Below are positions 13,507 to 21,367 of a DNA stretch of 36,497 bases, piece after piece. The translations under genes and the position numbers were made by a program. Numbering within the stretch: the stretch's first letter is position 1; every line of letters begins with the position of its first letter. Source of the stretch: a virus; the IMG/VR virus record IMGVR_UViG_3300030106_002308, positions 1-36,497 of that record. One strand, 5' to 3'. The notes below the pieces were generated by a model. It was given only the letters and a program-made list of their open reading frames with translations, did no database searches and was not told the DNA's origin.

Positions 13507-13827
13507 TTAACTAACCTTCCTTATTTTTATTTCAAAGTATTCTTTACCATCGTGATTAGATGATTCAACTTTGTAGTGATTGTTTGTAATTTTTTCTATT
13601 CTGTATGTAAAGTCTGCATTTGTTGGTACTAATTTCCAAACGATGTCCATTGGATCATCGAGAATAAATTTTTGAGTACCAGTTAAGTTTCTCCATGTTA
13701 AGTCTTTGCCCTCAACATAAACTTTTTTGAATTTGTGTTTTGTAAACTCTTGATTAATTTCAAAAACAAAATCTTCAGCTTGAACTTCATCTGAATATGG
13801 TTCTAAGTTTGCTATAATGTTTTTCAT
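13507..13827 (-). CDS. First gene of the early operon, unknown (106 aa)
   Basis: Site AGAGG, eight bases before ATG, and the promoter at 13909-13938 lie upstream, making this the first gene of a chain running to 6105. The protein is mixed strand and charged (I-V-W-K-L-V-P-T-N-A-D-F-T-Y-R-I-E-K-I), soluble, with no named domain. First place in the early operon often goes to host-modifying proteins, but no evidence here supports one. Confidence 0.75.
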   Translation of the reverse strand: MKNIIANLEPYSDEVQAEDFVFEINQEFTKHKFKKVYVEGKDLTWRNLTGTQKFILDDPMDIVWKLVPTNADFTYRIEKITNNHYKVESSNHDGKEYFEIKIRKVS

Positions 13828-13908
13828 TGTATTTACCTCTTTTAGTTAGTTGATTGATTGATTGTGTTAGCTTGTGCTGCTCCTCCAGTTTAAATTGTCT
13901 GTATGGTT

Positions 13909-13938
13909 ATATTACATCCATGTCATGTACTGTGTCAA
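13909..13938 (-). promoter_or_regulatory. Early-operon sigma-70 promoter
   Basis: On the minus strand TTGACA (13933-13938) is followed after 18 bases by TAATAT (13909-13914). It faces the gene starting at 13827, with a leader of about 75 bases. A perfect -35 and a 4/6 to 5/6 -10 make it a credible host-polymerase promoter for the 7.7-kb operon. Confidence 0.8.
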
Positions 13939-13955
13939 ATGTTTTTGTAGCTCTA

Positions 13956-13996
13956 GTCATTTGCCATTTTGTCATTTGCCATTTTGTCATTTGCTA
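13956..13996. repeat. 15-bp tandem repeat, about 2.7 copies
   Basis: GTCATTTGCCATTTT stands at 13956-13970 and 13971-13985, with a partial third copy at 13986-13996. It lies just upstream of the -35 box of the early promoter. Possible activator or repressor sites, or iterons. The repeats have no spacers, so this is not a CRISPR array. Confidence 0.85.
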
Positions 13997-14112
13997 TCTA
14001 ATCGTTTGCCTAGATCTACTGGGCCAAAAGCTGATAATTTTCAAAATTTGTCTTGATTGATCTCCAGGCAGAGATCTTGGTCAAATCCCTGAGATTGTCC
14101 AGAGCAAAAAAA

Positions 14113-14138
14113 TAGGGCAGAATTTTACCTCTGCCCTA
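14113..14138 (-). terminator. Intrinsic terminator for the 14146-14391 gene
   Basis: TAGGGCAGA and TCTGCCCTA form a perfect 9-bp stem around an 8-base loop. On the minus strand it is followed by seven Ts (complement of 14106-14112), a classical intrinsic terminator. On the plus strand six Ts also follow shortly after (14142-14147), so it may work both ways. Confidence 0.9.
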
Positions 14139-14145
14139 CCCTTTT

Positions 14146-14391
14146 TTAATAAAGTGTAATTACTTTATAATTGTATTCTTTTCCGACATAATTTATGTGT
14201 TTTGATGTCGTTGAAGAATGCCAAGTATCAACTAGAATTTCTCTGTTCTCGTGGTCTATGACTGCAACTTTAGTCAAATAACTAAAAATGTAATCATCAT
14301 TTACGAGGAGATTTTCTTTGTACTTGTCAAACTTTCTTAAAGTTGAAATGTCGACTTGCATCGAACCTCCATTGATTGTTTGTATGTCCAT
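14146..14391 (-). CDS. Unknown 81-aa protein in its own transcription unit
   Basis: It has its own promoter (14435-14463), a ribosome site (GAGAGGA) and terminator (14113-14138), so it is an independent unit at the head of the early side. The protein has beta-strand character (I-F-S-Y-L-T-K-V-A-V-I-D, R-E-I-L-V-D-T-W-H-S-S), no membrane span and no named domain. Small, separately expressed early genes next to the control region are often regulators or host-takeover factors; which one this is cannot be said. Confidence 0.8.
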   Translation of the reverse strand: MDIQTINGGSMQVDISTLRKFDKYKENLLVNDDYIFSYLTKVAVIDHENREILVDTWHSSTTSKHINYVGKEYNYKVITLY

Positions 14392-14434
14392 TTTTTTATC
14401 CTCTCTTTACTTAGTTAATGGATTGTTTACAACC

Positions 14435-14463
14435 ATATTACAACCATAAAAACAGAAATGCAA
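14435..14463 (-). promoter_or_regulatory. Sigma-70-like promoter for the 81-aa gene
   Basis: On the minus strand TTGCAT (14458-14463) and TAATAT (14435-14440) are 17 bases apart, facing the gene that starts at 14391. A repeated ATGGTTGTAA word covers the spacer end and the -10 region, which could be an operator. Confidence 0.7.
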
Positions 14464-15159
14464 TAGGGTAGGGGATTATTTTACAAAAAAAATAACTATC
14501 AGAGTTCCGAATCCAACTGGAATCCAGTAGAAAAGCTGATCAAAAATGGGCCAAAAAATATGCCTGGAATTGAAACCAGGATGTGTTCCTGACACGACAC
14601 TCAGGGTGTCATGGGATGCAAAAATTATTGTCAGTAGGGGAGTGATAGGGGAGTGATTTAAAAGGGTCTGCCCTACCGATTTTTGAAAATGTTTTTTTTC
14701 TTTTTTATTTATTTTTTCTTGTAACCATCTCCGAGAGTTATAAGAGTTGTCTAAGAGATGGGAAACTTTATGGGGAAATAATATCTGTGATGTAGTTTTG
14801 TAAGTGTTGTGTTATTGGTTAGTAATCTAAAGTTAATCTTATTTTTAATGCATATTTATATATTTATATGTATTGTTTGCATGTGTTTAGATTTGCAATA
14901 ACTGTCGCCGATACACCGACTGCTATATATAGTATATGTATGAGGTAGTCAGAGTGTTGAAATACTATTTTTAGATATAGGCCACCCCTTATATATATAC
15001 CTAAAATCGCTAACTTTTCTGATTAATACAAGCATTGGTATTCCCGACCCTATACCCCTTGCATAATCCTGGCAGCGGAGCTATCCCCACCAGTGAAAGT
15101 AACCATGTAGGTCTTGGTCTTTTTTGGGTGACCTGGTTCACCTACTCCGTTACTGTGCG
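14464..15159. other. Large non-coding region between early and late arms
   Basis: No convincing gene or tRNA is seen here. It contains an 11-base tandem repeat TAGGGGAGTGA (14635-14656), a stem TGACAC/GTGTCA (14590-14595 with 14606-14611), a T-rich tract (14680-14720), a very AT-rich stretch (about 14840-14880) with TATATT runs, and TGCTATATA near 14920 that could act as an extended -10. Toward 15040-15150 the DNA becomes more GC-rich. The region is the best candidate for origin, packaging start or late-promoter functions, none of them proven. Confidence 0.5.
14635..14656. repeat. 11-bp tandem repeat
   Basis: TAGGGGAGTGA occurs twice in exact tandem (14635-14645 and 14646-14656), spaced by about one helical turn, which suits two protein molecules binding the same face of DNA. 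Confidence 0.85.
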
Positions 15160-15187
15160 GTTACATTAAGTAAAATTAGTGTATACT
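15160..15187 (+). promoter_or_regulatory. Possible late promoter ahead of terminase
   Basis: GTTACA (15160-15165) and TATACT (15182-15187) are 16 bases apart, which would give a leader of about 45 bases before the GTG at 15238. The -35 match is only 4 of 6, so this is tentative. It is the best-placed plus-strand candidate near the first late gene. Confidence 0.4.
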
Positions 15188-15237
15188 ATTTTGTAAAATT
15201 TGGTAAACCAATACTAGACTATTGCCTAGGAGTTCAT

Positions 15238-15804
15238 GTGACTTTAAAAAATATGTTAGCTAAAAGTTCGTCTGGAGTCTCAGAAATAGAAAGACGAGTA
15301 TTGAAAGCAATACCCGAATGGAAGAAGTGGACTAGGCAGCTTAAACAAGTCTATGTACTACTCCCCGTCTTTGGATCTAGTGATCAAGGTATAGAAGAGA
15401 TGTGTGATGAGTTCGGCTGGAATAAAAAGAAACTATTTGAAAAGATAGAAGAAGACCAGACATTTAGAATAAAACTTGCACAATACAGAGATACGGACTC
15501 CTACCCTATCTTTCCTGGATCTAAGAAAACATATATTAAGAAATCACACCTAGATACTGTGTATGCTCACGAATCAGCAGTTCTTAGTTTTATGCACTTA
15601 GAGAGAGCAAAGGCTCAAGGTAGCGCTGGTGTCAACTTTGCACTTAAGATGATGGCTAACGGGTATTTAGAACACATGGAGCCTGTCTCTTCAAGGCCAG
15701 AAATAAAATACTTTTTAGAAGACGAAAGACAACCTGGTATAGTGCAAGACAATGGTCATGTGCCAGAAGTTGATTACTCAGGAGACGGACTTCCTGACTT
15801 ATGA
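15238..15804 (+). CDS. Putative terminase small subunit (188 aa)
   Basis: I start it at GTG 15238, because AGGAG lies five bases before it; an upstream TTG at 15124 has no ribosome site and would cross the possible promoter. The protein is largely helical, with an N-terminal part (E-E-M-C-D-E-F-G-W-N-K-K-K-L-F-E-K-I) that could be a helix-turn-helix for binding the packaging site, and a charged acidic C-terminal tail (V-D-Y-S-G-D-G-L-P-D-L) fit to contact the large subunit. The call rests mainly on position directly before the large terminase; small subunits diverge too much to confirm by eye. Confidence 0.6.
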   Translation: MTLKNMLAKSSSGVSEIERRVLKAIPEWKKWTRQLKQVYVLLPVFGSSDQGIEEMCDEFGWNKKKLFEKIEEDQTFRIKLAQYRDTDSYPIFPGSKKTYIKKSHLDTVYAHESAVLSFMHLERAKAQGSAGVNFALKMMANGYLEHMEPVSSRPEIKYFLEDERQPGIVQDNGHVPEVDYSGDGLPDL

Positions 15805-15926
15805 GATGTGGTAAAACATATAAGAGGGTGATTACTATTCGTTGCACAAACGAGATATTCGCAAATGGATTATGTAAGAAACACCACTACTATCACATAA
15901 AAAAAAATGGAGTAAGACATGGCTAA
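15801..15926 (+). CDS. Cys/His mini-protein between terminase genes (41 aa)
   Basis: ATGA overlap with the terminase small-subunit gene and eight-base overlap with the large-subunit gene, so it is well embedded. Cysteines at 3, 15 and 25 with H-H at 28-29 (L-C-K-K-H-H-Y-Y) suggest a single zinc-binding site. Basic overall. Small zinc proteins of this kind occur in phages with unknown roles; a packaging or HNH-remnant origin is possible but not shown. Confidence 0.6.
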   Translation: MRCGKTYKRVITIRCTNEIFANGLCKKHHYYHIKKNGVRHG

Positions 15927-17433
15927 CCTATATGAAGCGTATCCTTGGCAAAAGAAGATGCACGAGTCAAAAGCTAAAATTAAATTTGTACAGGCTGGAA
16001 GACGAGCAGGTAAAACTAGATCATCTCTACAGGAAGCACTTAGACAAATCAGAGAAGCATCAATAAACCCTATTGTGTTTCCAGGCAAGAAAGAAAAGCT
16101 AACAGCAGAACAAGCTGGACTTGTACCTCCTATTCACATATGGACTGTTGCACCTACAAGAGCTCAGATGTTGCAGGTATGGAACGAGATGCAGGCCTTT
16201 ATTCCGAAACACATAGTTCGTAAAACAAGAACCAAAGCACAAGCTGGTGGTAGAGGTGGTGGATTTAAACAAGATGACCTTCATGTGTGGTTAGATTTAA
16301 AAGACGAGAAAGGCAACTGGTTACCCAACAGATGGAGACAATCTGTATTTTGGGAACTCAAGTCTGCTGACAACCCTGAAGGATTACAGACTGTAGGTCT
16401 TGATTTTCTACACATGGCGGAATCCCAAGACATCAAAGAAGCTGCGTGGAATAAGGTCAGACCTACGCTTAACTCACCAGGAAGACTGGGTAGGGCTATT
16501 GTTGAGGGTGTTCCTCCAGAAAGTTCTCAGCATTGGTTTGCAAGGAACTTTAAGATGGCAAAAGAAAACCCTTCTACGAGAAGGCAGGCTTTTCACGCAT
16601 CAACCTTTGACAACCCCTACCTGACAGAAGAAGACAGACTTGAGATTGAAGAGGAAAAGGCATCGCTAACTGAAGGAATATGGGAAAGATTTTATATGGC
16701 AAAGCAACCAGAGGGTGCAGGAAACTTTTTTAGAAACATTACAAAGGCATACAGCAAAGACGCTTACGAACTTATGCAGCCACTTGATGGTGTAAGTTAT
16801 GTTGCAGGTCTTGACCTAGGTAGAGCCAACGATCCAACAGTCATGATAATCAAAGATAGAATGACAAGAACATCTGTATTTGCTGTAGAACTTGCAAAGA
16901 CTGATTGGTCACTTCAAGTAGAAACAATCAAGAACGAAGCTATTAGATGGAACATAGAAGAGGTTTACATGGACTCAACAGGTCTAGGTGGTAAGTTGGG
17001 AGAAGATGTGCTGTATCGTGAACTCCTTGAACATTCTATTCCTGTCATAGGTTTTAACTTTACACCAAGCAAAAAGTATCAGTTGTTCTTAGATTACGCA
17101 TTGTCACTTGAAAAAGAGACTGTTGCATTTCCACAGAGTTGGGGTAAACTAATAAGTCAGTTAGAAGATATTGCTCATAGGGAAACGGCAAATCGAGGTC
17201 ACCAGTTCTATTCGGTGTCTGGAGGTAGGGATGACTGGGTTGATGCAGAATGTTTAGCCTTAATGGCTTGTGATCCTGCACAAGAAGTCATGGAACTACT
17301 TACAGCTCCTAGATCAAAACGAGGTATTAAACCTCTAAATAGCAACTACAGAAGCAAGGGTTCGAGGATCTTGAGGTGGAGAGAAGAGAGAAAACTCCTT
17401 GCGATGGAAGAAGAAGGAACTAAAGCCTTATGA
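15919..17433 (+). CDS. terL: Terminase large subunit (504 aa)
   Basis: The packaging motor ATPase and nuclease. Walker A is G-R-R-A-G-K-T (27-33). A later acidic cluster in V-G-L-D-F-L-H-M-A-E fits Walker B. The nuclease half starts at A-G-L-D-L-G-R-A-N-D-P-T, with V-Y-M-D-S-T-G-L-G-G and D-D-W-V-D-A-E-C as further acidic sites of the RNase-H-like fold. Length is usual for the family. GGAG lies six bases before ATG. It is coupled to the portal gene by ATGA. This is the clearest phage hallmark in the window. Confidence 0.95.
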   Translation: MANLYEAYPWQKKMHESKAKIKFVQAGRRAGKTRSSLQEALRQIREASINPIVFPGKKEKLTAEQAGLVPPIHIWTVAPTRAQMLQVWNEMQAFIPKHIVRKTRTKAQAGGRGGGFKQDDLHVWLDLKDEKGNWLPNRWRQSVFWELKSADNPEGLQTVGLDFLHMAESQDIKEAAWNKVRPTLNSPGRLGRAIVEGVPPESSQHWFARNFKMAKENPSTRRQAFHASTFDNPYLTEEDRLEIEEEKASLTEGIWERFYMAKQPEGAGNFFRNITKAYSKDAYELMQPLDGVSYVAGLDLGRANDPTVMIIKDRMTRTSVFAVELAKTDWSLQVETIKNEAIRWNIEEVYMDSTGLGGKLGEDVLYRELLEHSIPVIGFNFTPSKKYQLFLDYALSLEKETVAFPQSWGKLISQLEDIAHRETANRGHQFYSVSGGRDDWVDAECLALMACDPAQEVMELLTAPRSKRGIKPLNSNYRSKGSRILRWREERKLLAMEEEGTKAL

Positions 17434-19358
17434 CAATGAGTTATGGTTCGGGTGCAAACAGCAGTGTCAATCCTGAAGAAGAGATAGCACGAGAAGGTGC
17501 GAATCCGTTAGAAGAGCCTTTACTTACTATTGAGTGGGTAGAAAGCACGCTTGAAAACGGAAGAAGAAAATTTGACACATTCTACGACAACTGCGAAGAA
17601 GCCGAAGATTTTTATTTATCAAACTTTGATTTTTCAGTTCCAGAGACAGGTTCACAGATAAGACTTGGAACTGCAAGTTCAACAATCAACACACTTGTTG
17701 CTCATGTCACTCCACAATTTTTAGATATATCAGTACCTCCGCCTGGCCCTAAAGGTCAAGCGAGGGCAGAACTCTTAGAGAAGTTTCTCAGGGGTGCGAA
17801 TCATATGCTTGAGCAGTTCTCACCAACAAGAAGAGAAACAGCAAAACACATGGCACTATATGGAGTTGCCTTTGAAAAAACAGAGTTTGCTGCTAACAGA
17901 TGGGAAGAGTTTCCTGAACCACCAGAAGATGGTGACATTGGTGATTATCAAGAGCAACTACAAGATGTACTTAACAGAAGAAATATAAACTGGCCTATAA
18001 CCTCAACTTGCGTAAATCCCAAGATGATGGTTTGGGATATCAACAATATACAGAACCCAAGGTGGGTGATGCACTTTTACGAAATTGATGCGTCATGGGT
18101 GAAAGCTCACTTTCCATCATGGGATGGGCCTGTAGAAGGAACAGTGGAATTTGTGGAAACCTGGACTCACAGTCAAGTATGTTACATGGCTGAGGGCAAA
18201 TTCGCATTAGAGCCGAAGCGACACGGCTACAAGACTTTGCCTTTTACAATGTACTGGCCACACACAGGTCTTATGAGTGACGGGTATGATCCCGAAAAAC
18301 TCTACAGAGGTATACTGCATGGTAACTTTGATATGCTTAGAGCAGAATCAAGACTTGCATCGCAGTACCTTGATATTGTTGGAAACAGTGCTTGGCCTAC
18401 AAGAGACTTTAGAGGGCCACCTGGTATCACAGAACAGGTCATGGAACAGTATGAAGAAACACCTGGTGCTAAGAACTTCTTACCTCAAAATGTAAACATT
18501 GAAAGAGCAATCACACCAGATCCACCAAGTTCTATTGTGGTTGCACAACAGATGATGCAACAAGCTATTGAGGATAATACTGCACCTGCCGTATCAAGAG
18601 GTCAGAGACCAACTGGTGCTGCAAGTGGTTATCATACGGCTGTTCTTGCAGGTATCGCTGCACTTAACTTTGGTGCGTATGTAGAAGCAGCACAGAGAGG
18701 ATTACAAGATAGAAACGCAATCATATTGCACATTATTGAGAATGTAATTCAAGACAAGGTAACTGTATTTGGTAAAACAGAAACAGGGCCTATGGATGCA
18801 ATCATAAGACCAAACGATATTAGAGGTCACTATGTAAATATGGTACAACTTACTCCTACATCTCCAGAAGAACAGGAAAGAAAACTAAATCTTTACAATA
18901 GTCTTTGGAGAACAGGATTCATTGATCAAGATACTGCACTTAGAAAAGCAGGTGTGTCAAATGCACTTGAAGTAAGATCTAAGTTACTTGCAGAAGGATT
19001 CTTGAAGAGTGAGCAAGTACAGCAAGTATTGCAAGGTGAAGCTGCTAGAAGAGTACCAATACTGCAACAGTTAGTTGAAGCAACTGGTATGTCATCTGGT
19101 CAAGAAGCCGAACAGATTGCTAGAAATATTTTAAATACACAAGGTTCAACACAATTACCAAACGCTGGTAATTTTAGCACAACTAACCAACCTCAAAGAT
19201 CTCCTGCGACAGAAAGGGCAAGAGTAGAGACGAATATAAGACCTGTAGTTCCAGGTAGTTTAAGAGAACAAGAATTAGTCGGTAGGCAGATAGCATCACC
19301 TCGTACTGGTAATCAAAGAGTACAAGGTAGAGATCTACCACCAGGATTAGGACAGTAA
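17430..19358 (+). CDS. Portal protein (642 aa)
   Basis: Directly after the large terminase with an ATGA overlap, as is usual for portals. The sequence matches the style of podovirus-like portals: an N-terminal mixed region with F-Y-L-S-N-F-D-F, a long helical body (A-S-Q-Y-L-D-I-V-G-N-S-A-W-P), then a helix-rich, Q/E-rich C-terminus (about 510-642) that would form the inner barrel. It should form the dodecameric head vertex through which DNA is pumped. The call is from place, size and general look, not from a single diagnostic motif. Confidence 0.82.
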   Translation: MTMSYGSGANSSVNPEEEIAREGANPLEEPLLTIEWVESTLENGRRKFDTFYDNCEEAEDFYLSNFDFSVPETGSQIRLGTASSTINTLVAHVTPQFLDISVPPPGPKGQARAELLEKFLRGANHMLEQFSPTRRETAKHMALYGVAFEKTEFAANRWEEFPEPPEDGDIGDYQEQLQDVLNRRNINWPITSTCVNPKMMVWDINNIQNPRWVMHFYEIDASWVKAHFPSWDGPVEGTVEFVETWTHSQVCYMAEGKFALEPKRHGYKTLPFTMYWPHTGLMSDGYDPEKLYRGILHGNFDMLRAESRLASQYLDIVGNSAWPTRDFRGPPGITEQVMEQYEETPGAKNFLPQNVNIERAITPDPPSSIVVAQQMMQQAIEDNTAPAVSRGQRPTGAASGYHTAVLAGIAALNFGAYVEAAQRGLQDRNAIILHIIENVIQDKVTVFGKTETGPMDAIIRPNDIRGHYVNMVQLTPTSPEEQERKLNLYNSLWRTGFIDQDTALRKAGVSNALEVRSKLLAEGFLKSEQVQQVLQGEAARRVPILQQLVEATGMSSGQEAEQIARNILNTQGSTQLPNAGNFSTTNQPQRSPATERARVETNIRPVVPGSLREQELVGRQIASPRTGNQRVQGRDLPPGLGQ

Positions 19359-19540
19359 TGGCAGCAAAGAAAAATACATCAATAGATATTGCTTTTAGTG
19401 AATTTGACACTATGGTAGGAAAGTTTTTTGAACAATCAAACATCACATTTAAAGATGTTGTAAAACCAGATATGCCAAAATCTAAAGCAAAAAGAAAGCA
19501 AACACCCTTGAATATGAACAACAACCCATTTAGGATATAG
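19358..19540 (+). CDS. Small protein between portal and internal protein (60 aa)
   Basis: TAATG overlap with the portal gene and only two bases before the next gene. The first half is helical, the second basic and proline-rich (M-P-K-S-K-A-K-R-K-Q-T-P). No named domain. Possibly a head or connector accessory by position. Confidence 0.65.
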   Translation: MAAKKNTSIDIAFSEFDTMVGKFFEQSNITFKDVVKPDMPKSKAKRKQTPLNMNNNPFRI

Positions 19541-19542
19541 AT

Positions 19543-21360
19543 ATGAAATTTTTAGTTACATACACAAACGGAAGACAGTTTCCTATTGAAGTACCAGATG
19601 AAGCACCACAAGGTCAGTTTGGTTCACCACAAGCACGAGCAGCACGAATTGCAAATGAACTTGCACAAGAAGCTGGTTTGGCAGTGCAAAGAGTAAATGT
19701 TGTTAATGAAACACCTTTGGGAACTGGCACACAAGAAACTGTTGGTAATGTAATTTCAGTTGGTGGCAGTCCTTTTGGGTCTGAGAGGTCAAATGTTCCA
19801 GAAAGCGTTTTGCAATCAGGTGATGTGTTAACAGCTCAAACAGGTTCTGGCCCTATCATTGAAGATACTATCGGAGAATCAGCAGATCTTGCTGAAAGTT
19901 TTAGAGAGCAAGAAATAAGAAGATTACTTGAAGAACAGCAAAGACAACTTAATATTGACAGGGCGAGACTTGAACAACAGAGACAAGAAGATCTTGATGC
20001 TTTGAGACAACAACAAGAAGAGTTTTTGGAAAACCAAAGACAACAACAAGAAATTGAAAGACAGAGAGATAATGCTCCTGCTGATGTCCAAATAGAACCA
20101 CTTACAGAAGATTTCTTTGATTTTGATCCTTCACAAGCTTTTTCACAGTTTCTTGCTTCTGCACCTACACTTGGCATAGCAGTTCCAAGAGACGAAAATG
20201 GTAACCCAATTAGGCTCACAGCAGAGGACTTACCAGGGTTTCCACCAGAAATATTAAATCCTAATAATTTATTTATAAGGGTAAGAGAAACAACAGTAAT
20301 TGATGGTGAGCCTATTGAAACTTCAAGAGTTATTACAAATCCAGCAGTTGAAGTTCTAGTAAATAACTATGGTGAACAACTTAGAACTACACTTAATTTA
20401 CAAGCATCAGCAGATGACATTATTCAAGCACAAATAAGTGCGAGTGGTGGTTTAGTAGGTGGCCCTGCAGGAAGTTTAAATATTGACGAACTAGAAGATA
20501 TAACAAGAGCAACTAGAGCCTTAGAATCATCAGGAGGAAGACTAACATCTAATCCTGTTTTTGATGAACAAGGTAACAGAACAGGTAGGTTTGAATTAAC
20601 AACCACACCTCTTGCAGATCAACAGTTTGCACTTGATCAACAAAGAATAGATGAAGAAACAAGAGCAAGAGAACAAAGACTTGCAGAAGAAGCTTTAAGG
20701 CAATCTGGTGGTTTAGTAGGTGGTTTTTTTACACCAGTTACTGATCCAGAGACAGGTATTCCTCTTGAAGATGGTCAACAAAGATTTGTGCAAGGATTTA
20801 CACCACAACAGATTTTACAGAGACAAGAAGAGGAAGCAAGAAGGCAGAGAGCTCAAGAGTTAGAACTTGCTAGACTAAATCAATCTGCTGAACAATTTAG
20901 AAATGTTGCAGATTTGTATTCTAACCCAGCACAGTTGGCTGCAATAGTAGCTTCTGGTGGTTCACCATTACTTAGAGGTCAACTGCCATTCTCTGGTGCA
21001 TCTGTACCTATTGGTATGCAATCTGGTGCTATGACACCACAACAAACAACTTCATCTCCTTTTATGGTGACAAATCCAAGCGGAACAGTGTTTGATCCAA
21101 ACTTTGTACCTGTTGGTGGAAGAACAATAGAAGGTGACTTAAGAAGACAAGAATCAAATCCTTTTACAATGAGAGATTTTTCTGGCATTACCGAGGACAG
21201 ACTTAGAAATTTATCTGACATTGAACTTGCAAGAGCACAAGGTGAAGCTGCAGCACAAGGTATAACACCATCAGGATTAGAGGATATTGCTGCAAGAAAC
21301 ACACCAGGTGGCCCTCTTGACCTTACTGGTTATTTAGCACCAAGAACATTATTTAACTAG
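19543..21360 (+). CDS. Glutamine-rich structural protein with long coiled coil (605 aa)
   Basis: Residues about 108-180 form a long Q/R/E-rich coiled coil (R-R-L-L-E-E-Q-Q-R-Q-L..., R-Q-Q-Q-E-E-F-L-E-N-Q-R-Q-Q-Q), and a second short coiled segment lies near 365-385. The motif S-G-G-L-V-G-G occurs twice (about 304-310 and 387-393), hinting at an internal duplication. The N-terminal part has strand character (F-L-V-T-Y-T-N-G-R-Q-F-P-I-E-V-P-D). Position after the portal and low complexity suggest an internal head or ejection protein. No enzyme motif is seen. The role is inference. Confidence 0.7.
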   Translation: MKFLVTYTNGRQFPIEVPDEAPQGQFGSPQARAARIANELAQEAGLAVQRVNVVNETPLGTGTQETVGNVISVGGSPFGSERSNVPESVLQSGDVLTAQTGSGPIIEDTIGESADLAESFREQEIRRLLEEQQRQLNIDRARLEQQRQEDLDALRQQQEEFLENQRQQQEIERQRDNAPADVQIEPLTEDFFDFDPSQAFSQFLASAPTLGIAVPRDENGNPIRLTAEDLPGFPPEILNPNNLFIRVRETTVIDGEPIETSRVITNPAVEVLVNNYGEQLRTTLNLQASADDIIQAQISASGGLVGGPAGSLNIDELEDITRATRALESSGGRLTSNPVFDEQGNRTGRFELTTTPLADQQFALDQQRIDEETRAREQRLAEEALRQSGGLVGGFFTPVTDPETGIPLEDGQQRFVQGFTPQQILQRQEEEARRQRAQELELARLNQSAEQFRNVADLYSNPAQLAAIVASGGSPLLRGQLPFSGASVPIGMQSGAMTPQQTTSSPFMVTNPSGTVFDPNFVPVGGRTIEGDLRRQESNPFTMRDFSGITEDRLRNLSDIELARAQGEAAAQGITPSGLEDIAARNTPGGPLDLTGYLAPRTLFN

Positions 21361-21367
21361 GAGAGTA

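Larger units (their letters stand above)
13828..14112. promoter_or_regulatory. Early-operon control region
   Basis: About 300 bases without a gene. From right to left it holds the terminator arm of the 14146-14391 gene, an inverted repeat GATCTC-N6-GAGATC (14059-14076), a 15-base tandem repeat (13956-13996), the promoter at 13909-13938 and a stretch of GATT repeats near 13851-13862 in the leader. It is the likely control site of the early minus-strand operon. Confidence 0.6.

Noticed and set aside
13956-13996. CRISPR-like array
   Set aside because: The repeats are only 15 bases and lie head to tail without spacers.
15124-15237. Longer terminase small-subunit start at TTG 15124
   Set aside because: No ribosome site there, and the possible promoter at 15160-15187 would fall inside the gene. 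GTG 15238 has AGGAG at ideal spacing.
14464-15237. tRNA gene in the large non-coding region
   Set aside because: GGTTC-like words near 15136 do not combine with an acceptor stem or an anticodon arm.
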